Made by a program: the position numbers and the translations under genes
The notes under the pieces: generated by a model
Database searches by the model: none
What the model was told of the DNA's origin: nothing
The model's input: only the letters and a program-made list of their open reading frames with translations
Shown: one piece after another, positions 1-5,976 of the stretch
Layout: every line of letters starts with the position of its first letter
Numbering within the stretch: position 1 is the stretch's first letter
Assembly (NCBI GenBank): GCA_902795525.1
Contig: CADBLN010000072.1
Location: forward strand, 1-8,418
Direction of reading: 5' to 3'
Origin: an uncultured Erysipelotrichaceae bacterium
GTDB lineage: Bacteria > Bacillota_I > Bacilli_A > Erysipelotrichales > Erysipelotrichaceae
DNA: 8,418 nucleotides

Positions 1-557
1 ACAATTGCACAAGTAGCCTCAGCAATCTCCTTAGTAGCGCTTTTGCCAGTTCCAATTGCCCAAATTGGTTCATATGCGATTACCATATCACCAACCTGTT
101 CAGCAGTTAAACCTGCTAAACCTGCCTTAATTTGACCTCTAACCCACTCTTCAGTTTTACCTGCTTCAAATGTTTCCAAACTTTCTCCACAACACATGAT
201 TGGAGTGATTCCATTTGCGATTAAGGCTTTAACTTTAGCATTTACAGTTTCATCGGTATCACCAAACATTTGACGTCTTTCTGAGTGACCAACAATGCAC
301 CATTTTAAGCCAATTTCTTTTAGCATTGGGATACTAACTTCACCAGTGAAAGCACCGCTTTCTTCAAAGTGACAATTTTCAGCAGCAATAATTAGATTAT
401 GTGCTAATGAGATAGATTTTTGTAAAGCTAGAAAGCTTGTAGCTACACCAAATGTAGCTCCATCATGACATACTGGATCAATTGCCTTGATAAATTCTTC
501 AGCTTCCGCAATTGTCTTGTTCATTTTCCAGTTTCCGACAATAATAGGTTTTCTCAT
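1..557 (-). CDS. tpiA: Triosephosphate isomerase, C-terminus cut by the window edge
   Basis: Cytoplasmic glycolytic enzyme interconverting dihydroxyacetone phosphate and glyceraldehyde 3-phosphate. The 185 visible residues begin MRKPIIVGNWKMNKT; about 65 residues of the usual 250 lie beyond the left edge, so no stop codon is seen. Family hallmarks are in order: GNWKMN with catalytic Lys11, GAFTGE (68-73), GHSERR with electrophile His91, the MCCGE strand (121-125), and YEPIWAIGTGKSAT with catalytic base Glu163 and the flexible loop 6 (164-175). All catalytic residues present in the fragment are intact. One oddity is AEN at 59-61 where many TIMs have AQN. The start is fixed by the conserved N-terminus and by an AGGAG motif overlapping the pgk stop. 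It follows pgk by 10 bases and is surely co-transcribed with it. Family identification is essentially certain. Confidence 0.97.
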   Translation of the reverse strand, partial: MRKPIIVGNWKMNKTIAEAEEFIKAIDPVCHDGATFGVATSFLALQKSISLAHNLIIAAENCHFEESGAFTGEVSIPMLKEIGLKWCIVGHSERRQMFGDTDETVNAKVKALIANGITPIMCCGESLETFEAGKTEEWVRGQIKAGLAGLTAEQVGDMVIAYEPIWAIGTGKSATKEIAEATCAI

Positions 558-564
558 ATTTTAT

Positions 565-569
565 CTCCT
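565..569 (-). promoter_or_regulatory. tpiA ribosome binding site overlapping the pgk stop codon
   Basis: The minus strand reads TAGGAGATAAAATATG. The TAG stop of pgk donates its AG to the AGGAG Shine-Dalgarno motif, which is 7 bases before the tpiA ATG. Ribosomes terminating on pgk therefore sit on the tpiA initiation region, suggesting coupled translation. Confidence 0.75.
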
Positions 570-1785
570 ACAATTCATCAATAGCATCTACACCTGGCAA
601 GCCATTGCCTTCTAAGAATTCCAAAGAAGCTCCGCCACCAGTTGAAACGTGACTAACTTTATCAGCATAGCCTAATTGCTTAATAGCAGCTGCACTGTCA
701 CCACCACCAATGATAGTAGTTCCTTCGCATTCAGCAAGTGCCTTAGCAACTTCATTTGTACCTTTTGCTAGTGTAGGGTTTTCAAACACACCCATTGGTC
801 CATTCCAAACAACAGTCTTTGCAGCTTTTACTACATTTGCAAACAACTCAGCTGTCTTAGGCCCAATATCTAAGCCTTCCATATTGGCTGGGATGCTTGT
901 TGAATCAACAACGGTTGTTTCAATTGCACCATCAATAGGATCTGGGAAGTGATCTGCTACAACTGTATCAACAGGCAATAACAATTGTTTACCTAACTTT
1001 TCAGCTTTAGCCATCATTTCACCACAGTATTCAATCTTTTCATCATCAACTAGTGATAATCCAACTTCATAACCTTTAGCTTTTAAGAAAGTATATGCCA
1101 TGCCACCACCAATGATTAATGTGTCACATTTTTCTAATAAGTTATCGATTACTTTTAACTTATCAGCTACCTTAGCTCCACCTAAAATTCCAACAAATGG
1201 TCTTACTGGATTCTCAACTGCGTCACCTAAGAACTTTAATTCTTTTTCTATTAAGAAACCAACTGCACTTGGCAGATGTTCTGTTACTCCTACAGTTGAA
1301 GCATGTGCTCTATGTACGGAACCAAAAGCATCAGAGACAAACAAATCAGCTAATGAAGCCCAATAAGCTGCCAATTCAGGGTCGTTTTTGCTTTCGCCTT
1401 TTTCATAACGAGTGTTTTGCATAACAACAACATCACCACTATTCATGCTAGCAACTGCTTCTTCTAATTCTGGTCCTTTTGTTGCAGCAACAAATGTTAC
1501 TTTGTTATTTGGTAAGTATTCCTGCAATTTTGCTGCTACAGGTGCCATGTTATTTTTAGCCTTGTCAGATTCAGTTTTTTCTGGATCCTTATGATCAACC
1601 TTTCCTAAGTGTGAAAATAAAATAACTTTAGCATCATTTTCTAACAAATACTTTATAGTTGGTAAAGCAGCAACGATTCTATTATCATCTGTGATAACAT
1701 CTCCCTTATGAGGAACATTGAAGTCTACTCTCACTAATACTTTTTTGCCGTGGACATCTAAGTCTCTAACAGTTCTTTTTGCCAT
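568..1785 (-). CDS. pgk: Phosphoglycerate kinase
   Basis: Cytoplasmic glycolytic enzyme transferring phosphate from 1,3-bisphosphoglycerate to ADP. At 405 residues it is slightly longer than the usual 390-400; part of the excess is an SHLGKVDHKDPEKTESDKAK insertion (58-77) of the kind seen in Firmicutes Pgk. Signatures: the substrate-side motif VLVRVDFNVP (16-25), Arg36 in DDNRI, SHLGK (58-62), NTRYEKGESKNDPELA (124-139), DAFGSVHRAHAS (152-163), and on the nucleotide side LGGAKVADKL (201-210), IGGGMAYTFLKAKG (225-238), WNGPMGVFE (327-335), GGGDSAAAI (360-368) and STGGGASLEFLEG (381-393). Nothing appears broken. The ATG has a strong AGGAGGA site at 1791-1797, with a 5-base spacer. A likely promoter lies in the gap behind mnmG, so pgk and tpiA probably form a glycolytic transcription unit, perhaps with read-through from mnmG. 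The upstream partner often seen, gapA, is not adjacent here. Confidence 0.99.
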   Translation of the reverse strand: MAKRTVRDLDVHGKKVLVRVDFNVPHKGDVITDDNRIVAALPTIKYLLENDAKVILFSHLGKVDHKDPEKTESDKAKNNMAPVAAKLQEYLPNNKVTFVAATKGPELEEAVASMNSGDVVVMQNTRYEKGESKNDPELAAYWASLADLFVSDAFGSVHRAHASTVGVTEHLPSAVGFLIEKELKFLGDAVENPVRPFVGILGGAKVADKLKVIDNLLEKCDTLIIGGGMAYTFLKAKGYEVGLSLVDDEKIEYCGEMMAKAEKLGKQLLLPVDTVVADHFPDPIDGAIETTVVDSTSIPANMEGLDIGPKTAELFANVVKAAKTVVWNGPMGVFENPTLAKGTNEVAKALAECEGTTIIGGGDSAAAIKQLGYADKVSHVSTGGGASLEFLEGNGLPGVDAIDEL

Positions 1786-1809
1786 AATTTTCCTCCTATA
1801 TGCGTTTTG

Positions 1810-1818
1810 ATTATAACA
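1810..1818 (-). promoter_or_regulatory. Candidate extended -10 promoter for pgk-tpiA
   Basis: In the 57-base gap between mnmG and pgk the minus strand carries TGTTATAAT, an exact match to the extended -10 consensus TGnTATAAT. It would start transcription near 1803, leaving a leader of about 18 bases that includes the pgk Shine-Dalgarno. No convincing TTGACA lies 16-18 bases upstream, as is tolerated for extended -10 promoters. A second TATAAT lies at 1830-1835, without TG. Seen directly: the motif. Inferred: promoter activity; such motifs are less specific in AT-rich DNA. Confidence 0.55.
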
Positions 1819-1842
1819 TTTTTACTCATATTATAGTAGCAA

Positions 1843-3693
1843 TTAACTATGTTTTTGTTTTAAATAGACAGATAAGACCATTATGTCTGCAGGGTTTACT
1901 CCTGATATCCTAGAGGCTTGTCCAATTGTCCTTGGCCTAATCTCAAAAAGCTTTTGTTTAGCCTCCAAAGATAGATGCTCCATTGCCAGGTAATCAATGT
2001 TTTCAGGAATTATAACTTGTTCCATTTTAATTAAGTTGTTAGCTTCCCTTTTAGCCTTTGATATATATCCTTCATACTTGATTTCTATCTCAAGCTGTTT
2101 TGCCAATGCATCATCAATATCCAAGCCAAAAATATCAGCAATCTTTTTCAATTCAACCTGCGGTCTTTTCACTAATTCACTCAAACTGCCATGGCCATCA
2201 TCGTTATATCCTATTTCAGCTAAATATCGTGACAATTCAGGACTTTTAATGACCTTGTTATCATTGAAATAGTTGTGCCAATAATTCAACCCATCCATTT
2301 TTTCACAATAAGCTTTATATCTTTCATCCGAAATAAGTCCATAATAGTGTCCATATTCAATCATTCTTTGATCAGCATTGTCATGTCTCATCAACAATCT
2401 ATATTCACTCCTGCTTGTCAGCAAACGATATGGTTCTTTGGTGCCTTTTGTGACTAAATCATCAATCATGACACCTATATAAGCTTCATCCCTTCTTAAA
2501 ACAAGAGGCTTTTTTCCAAGAAGTTTAGCACCAACATTAATCCCAGCAATCAAACCCTGGCCAGCCGCTTCTTCATATCCACTGGTTCCATTTATTTGGC
2601 CAGCACAAAACAAGCCCTCAATACTCTTCAATTCCAGAGTTGGTTTTAATTGCAGCGGATCTATTGCATCATATTCAATTGCATAAGCATATTTATCAAT
2701 GACACAATTATCAAGCCCTGGCAAAGATCTCAACATGGCATCTTGAACATCATAAGGCATGCTAGTTGAAAAGCCTTGAACATAAGTTGTATCCATGCTT
2801 AAAGATTCAGGTTCTAAAAATAATTGGTGCCTTTCCTTATCCGCAAACCTTACTAACTTATCTTCAATGCTTGGACAATACCTTGGACCAACCCCTTTAA
2901 CAACTCCCGAATACATACTACTTTTAGTCAAATTAGCATTTATGATTTCGTGGGTTTTTGGGGTAGTATAAATTAAATAACAAGGCACTTGATCACTTAA
3001 CTTTCTGGCACTTGTTGTCTCATAACTGAAGAATATATCATCACTGGTTCCTTCTTCTAATTGGGCTTGTGAAAAATCTATTGAATCCGTTTTTATTCTT
3101 GCTGGTGTTCCTGTTTTTAATCTAAAAGTCCTTAACCCTAATTTTCTTAAACTTTCACTCAGATTCTTAGTGGTTTTTTGGTGGTCAGGGCCCTCTTCAG
3201 TAACATCAGCTGAGACCATGACTAATGAAGCCATGTATGTGCCAGTTGTTAAAATTAATGCTCGACACTCAACGACACTATTATCCTCTAACCTGATTCC
3301 CTTGATTTTATTATTTTCAACCAAAACTTCCTCAACCATCGCTTCTATGATTGTGAGATTTTCTTGGTTAAGTAAGGTCTCCTGCATTGATTTTTTATAT
3401 TCTATTTTATCAGATTGAACTCTTAAACTTCTTACCCCTGGACCTTTTGTGGTATTTAACATTTTAAACTGTAATGCCGTTTTATCGGCGTTTTTAGCCA
3501 TTTGACCACCTAAGGCATCAATCTCCCTGACAACAATTCCTTTAGCTGGTCCTCCGATTGAAGGATTACATGGCATTGATGCAATCCAGTTGATGTCCAG
3601 GGTATATAAAAATGTCTTTAGCCCCATTCTCGCGGTTGCTAAAGCAGCTTCACATCCAGCATGTCCTCCCCCAACAACAATTACATCTACCAT
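1843..3693 (-). CDS. mnmG: tRNA uridine-5-carboxymethylaminomethyl(34) synthesis enzyme MnmG (GidA)
   Basis: FAD- and NADH-dependent partner of the GTPase MnmE; together they install the carboxymethylaminomethyl-type modification on wobble uridine 34 of certain tRNAs in the cytoplasm. Length 616, close to the usual 620-630. The N-terminal dinucleotide fold shows VGGGHAGCEAA (7-17). PCNPSIGGPAKG (41-52) carries Cys42, and VGPRYCPSIEDKLVRF (268-283) is a MnmG signature with Cys273, the counterpart of an E. coli catalytic cysteine. The second signature, AGQINGTSGYEEAAGQG (364-380), ends LIAGINV where Ala is usual. The C-terminal helical tRNA/MnmE-binding part ends PRTIGQASRISGVNPADI (587-604). 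The 150-200 segment departs from the usual text (GTYMASLVMVSADV, and KTGTPAR rather than KTGTPPR). The start is set by the FAD motif, with AAAGGAAA at 3696-3703. mnmE and rsmG, frequent neighbours, are absent; it lies 33 bases after walJ and before pgk. Confidence 0.98.
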   Translation of the reverse strand: MVDVIVVGGGHAGCEAALATARMGLKTFLYTLDINWIASMPCNPSIGGPAKGIVVREIDALGGQMAKNADKTALQFKMLNTTKGPGVRSLRVQSDKIEYKKSMQETLLNQENLTIIEAMVEEVLVENNKIKGIRLEDNSVVECRALILTTGTYMASLVMVSADVTEEGPDHQKTTKNLSESLRKLGLRTFRLKTGTPARIKTDSIDFSQAQLEEGTSDDIFFSYETTSARKLSDQVPCYLIYTTPKTHEIINANLTKSSMYSGVVKGVGPRYCPSIEDKLVRFADKERHQLFLEPESLSMDTTYVQGFSTSMPYDVQDAMLRSLPGLDNCVIDKYAYAIEYDAIDPLQLKPTLELKSIEGLFCAGQINGTSGYEEAAGQGLIAGINVGAKLLGKKPLVLRRDEAYIGVMIDDLVTKGTKEPYRLLTSRSEYRLLMRHDNADQRMIEYGHYYGLISDERYKAYCEKMDGLNYWHNYFNDNKVIKSPELSRYLAEIGYNDDGHGSLSELVKRPQVELKKIADIFGLDIDDALAKQLEIEIKYEGYISKAKREANNLIKMEQVIIPENIDYLAMEHLSLEAKQKLFEIRPRTIGQASRISGVNPADIMVLSVYLKQKHS

Positions 3694-3711
3694 AATTTCC
3701 TTTACTATTTT

Positions 3712-3738
3712 AAACTAAAAGTGGGTTTATTGCCCACC
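3712..3738 (-). terminator. Short hairpin with T-run at the walJ stop codon, possible weak terminator
   Basis: The minus strand has GTGGG, a 7-base loop and CCCAC (3721-3737), followed at once by TTTTAGTTT. The left arm encodes the last walJ residues and the stop codon lies in the loop. A 5-bp GC-rich stem with an interrupted T-run resembles a weak intrinsic terminator or attenuator before mnmG, 33 bases downstream. Function is inferred; the stem is short and may allow heavy read-through. Confidence 0.35.
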
Positions 3739-4470
3739 TTTATACATTCCAAATTGTTCAGCCACGTGAATCCTATATTTTTCAGGATCAATATTGTTTG
3801 ATTCTAATGTGGTTATCAAAGAAGATAAAGCCAATTCTGGAGTATTACATTCTTGAGAGATATGAGCAAGAACAATTTCTTTAGTATTATTGCCAATTAG
3901 ATAAGATAATACTTTAGAAGAATAATCATTGCTCATGTGTCCATCATCAGAAATGATACGGTACTTCAAATAAGCGGGCCTACTTGAATTCATCAGCATT
4001 TCAGTATCGTAATTACTCTCAAAAATATAATATGTTGAATTCGCAATCATCTCTTGGCATTCATGAGACAAATATCCTGTATCGGTAATGATGGAGATTA
4101 TCTCCTCACCATCATAAATCATATACCCAACAGTTTTTTCCGTATCATGTGATAGCGGGATTGGCATCACCTTAAAGCAACCAACCTCAAACTCTTCAAA
4201 TGCTTCAATTAGAACCTCATTATTCAGTGAAAGTATTTCACAAGGAGCATAGACCCTCAAGTCCTTAAACATATTGATTTGTTTAATATGATCAGAATGC
4301 TCATGAGTAACCAATAACGCCAGTGCATCTAAGTAGTTAAGACCAATACTCTCGAAGCATGATTCTAAATACTTTTTACTTCCCCCGCAGTCAATAATGA
4401 GAAACTGCCCGTTGCTTTCAACAACAGAGCAGTTGCCTTTCGATCCACTTTCCAATACCCAGTATTTCAT
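3727..4470 (-). CDS. walJ: WalJ/YycJ-family metallo-beta-lactamase-fold hydrolase
   Basis: Cytoplasmic MBL-fold enzyme of the YycJ/WalJ family, reported as a DNA exonuclease-type protein in Bacillus and linked there to cell-division and wall phenotypes. 247 residues, a little shorter than the roughly 264 of B. subtilis YycJ. The fold opens with LESGSKGNCSVVES (6-19) and IIDCGG (25-30). The metal site shows THEHSDH (55-61) with His56, His58, Asp60 and His61, then His108 (LSHD), Asp130 in ITDTG (128-132), the family motif SDDGHMSN (174-181) and His203 in LAHIS. ESNYDTEML (151-159) also matches the family. All metal ligands are present, so it should be active. The start is fixed by the peptidase gene ending 3 bases before it and by GAGG at 4477-4480, inside that gene's last codons. 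In Bacillus walJ ends the walRKHI operon; here those genes are not adjacent. Family assignment is firm; the cellular role is carried over from relatives. Confidence 0.93.
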   Translation of the reverse strand: MKYWVLESGSKGNCSVVESNGQFLIIDCGGSKKYLESCFESIGLNYLDALALLVTHEHSDHIKQINMFKDLRVYAPCEILSLNNEVLIEAFEEFEVGCFKVMPIPLSHDTEKTVGYMIYDGEEIISIITDTGYLSHECQEMIANSTYYIFESNYDTEMLMNSSRPAYLKYRIISDDGHMSNDYSSKVLSYLIGNNTKEIVLAHISQECNTPELALSSLITTLESNNIDPEKYRIHVAEQFGMYKGGQ

Positions 4471-4473
4471 GGG

Positions 4474-5976
4474 TTACCTCGCCAAATCACATGGCAATAA
4501 TGTACACGGATCAGCTCTAACACCATTTATAGTTATTTGAACATGTACGTGAGGGGCAGTTGCATGCCCTGTCATACCTACATATCCAATAAACTGACCT
4601 TGCACTACTCTTTGTCCAACAACAAGTGGTGATCTTGAACGGAAGTGACAGTATAACATATTTACTCCATCACCATGGTCTAAGGTAACAAACCATCCAG
4701 CATCATTCCACCAGCTATTTTGAATAACAATACCATCTGCACAAGCATAAGCATTGCTATAAGGCTGATAACGATTTTGAATGTCTATTCCTGTGTGGCC
4801 AGCATAGCAATAGAAATCACAGATTATTTTTGGATTATCTACAGGTAAATGCCATTCATTATCACCATAGTAGATAGCCATGGCTCCTAGTCTCACAACT
4901 TTTTGAATTGCTTGTTTTGCTATTCTTGTTGAAACTGTAGTATAACTTGTTCTTTTACCATTGACATATATCTCTTTATACAGCGTTTCACGAAGTCCAT
5001 TTTGACCATCAGTTTCAACAACCACTTCTCCAGCAGCTAAAGAACTGTCATTTATGAAACGAGTGTCAGGAGCATATATAACTTCTTCAGCAAATCTCTC
5101 CTTTTCGACAATAATATGTAATGGTGGTTTGAAATAGGTAATATTCAACTCCATTCCTTCTGCAATTGCTTGGTTAACACTTGTTAAAGAAGGATTTATC
5201 AAAACCAGTTGTTCAGCAGTCAATCCATATCTCAACGCAAAACCGGAGATCGTATCATATTTTCTAACGGTTGCATATTCCAAATCATTGTTTTTGCCAA
5301 AGCTTAAATAGTTTACAATTTCATCATAGCTTGTATAAATATCACTTGCCTTAGCTTTATCATTAGTAGCTCTAATCTTCTCTTCTATATAGATGTTGAC
5401 ATCCTGTTCACCAACTGCTGTTAAACTTACAATTTTCTCATTATTTTCAAGTTTGACAAACACATCTTCATTAATAAACAGCTTGGAAACATTCCTCAAT
5501 GCTTCCCTAAAATCTTCCAATTCCTTTACATATATAACTGTATCATCACCAATTTCAACACGATAGCAATCCACTAAAAACATATCATTTGCATACAAAT
5601 AATAAGCTATATCATAGTCCTTATCTTCATACTCATAATAGGTTTTCTCTTTATAGAAGAAAATATCTTCATCATAGACAATCGTGCTATTTGGGAAGTT
5701 TTCTTGATAATAATTCACATAAGCCCTTTTTCTTGTATCCTCTATAATTTGTGGTTCTTTAATAACCCCAATTAATTGTTCACCATAATAAACTTTAATT
5801 ACCTCAACAGGTTCATCATACATCCCAACTATATTCTGATGGACGACAGCGTTTTCATCCAAATAATCAACATTGTTTGCCGTTGTTCTATTATTACCTA
5901 AATTAAAGTATGCTAAAGCAACAGCTAATATAAGAGCCGCAAAAACTAACATTGACTTCTTATACTGTCTATTCAT
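4474..5976 (-). CDS. Exported LysM-G5-M23 peptidoglycan endopeptidase
   Basis: Predicted wall hydrolase of 500 residues acting outside the membrane on peptidoglycan cross-links or stem peptides. A basic N-terminus (RQYKK) is followed by a hydrophobic segment (about 8-24) that is either a membrane anchor or a signal peptide with an ALA site at 20-22. Residues 35-230 match no domain I recognise. A LysM glycan-binding module spans about 236-283 (YDTISGFALRYGLTAEQL), a G5 domain about 284-364 (NGLRETLYKEIYVNGK), and an M23 domain about 376-490. The M23 site is complete: His394 and Asp398 in GHTGID, His444 in YCHF, His476 and His478 in PHVHVQ; by analogy with LytM, 394/398/478 bind zinc and 444/476 are catalytic. 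Seven cysteines lie outside the membrane (137, 386, 390, 411, 443, 491, 496), unusual for an exported Firmicutes protein. It overlaps dnaB by 8 bases and ends 3 bases before walJ. Exact bond specificity cannot be read from sequence. Confidence 0.93.
   Translation of the reverse strand: MNRQYKKSMLVFAALILAVALAYFNLGNNRTTANNVDYLDENAVVHQNIVGMYDEPVEVIKVYYGEQLIGVIKEPQIIEDTRKRAYVNYYQENFPNSTIVYDEDIFFYKEKTYYEYEDKDYDIAYYLYANDMFLVDCYRVEIGDDTVIYVKELEDFREALRNVSKLFINEDVFVKLENNEKIVSLTAVGEQDVNIYIEEKIRATNDKAKASDIYTSYDEIVNYLSFGKNNDLEYATVRKYDTISGFALRYGLTAEQLVLINPSLTSVNQAIAEGMELNITYFKPPLHIIVEKERFAEEVIYAPDTRFINDSSLAAGEVVVETDGQNGLRETLYKEIYVNGKRTSYTTVSTRIAKQAIQKVVRLGAMAIYYGDNEWHLPVDNPKIICDFYCYAGHTGIDIQNRYQPYSNAYACADGIVIQNSWWNDAGWFVTLDHGDGVNMLYCHFRSRSPLVVGQRVVQGQFIGYVGMTGHATAPHVHVQITINGVRADPCTLLPCDLAR

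Noticed and set aside
710..1594. Four plus-strand open frames of 60-88 codons opposite pgk
   Set aside because: They lie wholly antisense to a conserved full-length gene, resemble no family I know, and have translations typical of the reverse strand of an AT-rich gene.
1997..3418. Three plus-strand open frames of 60-91 codons opposite mnmG
   Set aside because: Antisense shadows of a canonical MnmG; no convincing ribosome site or domain was seen.
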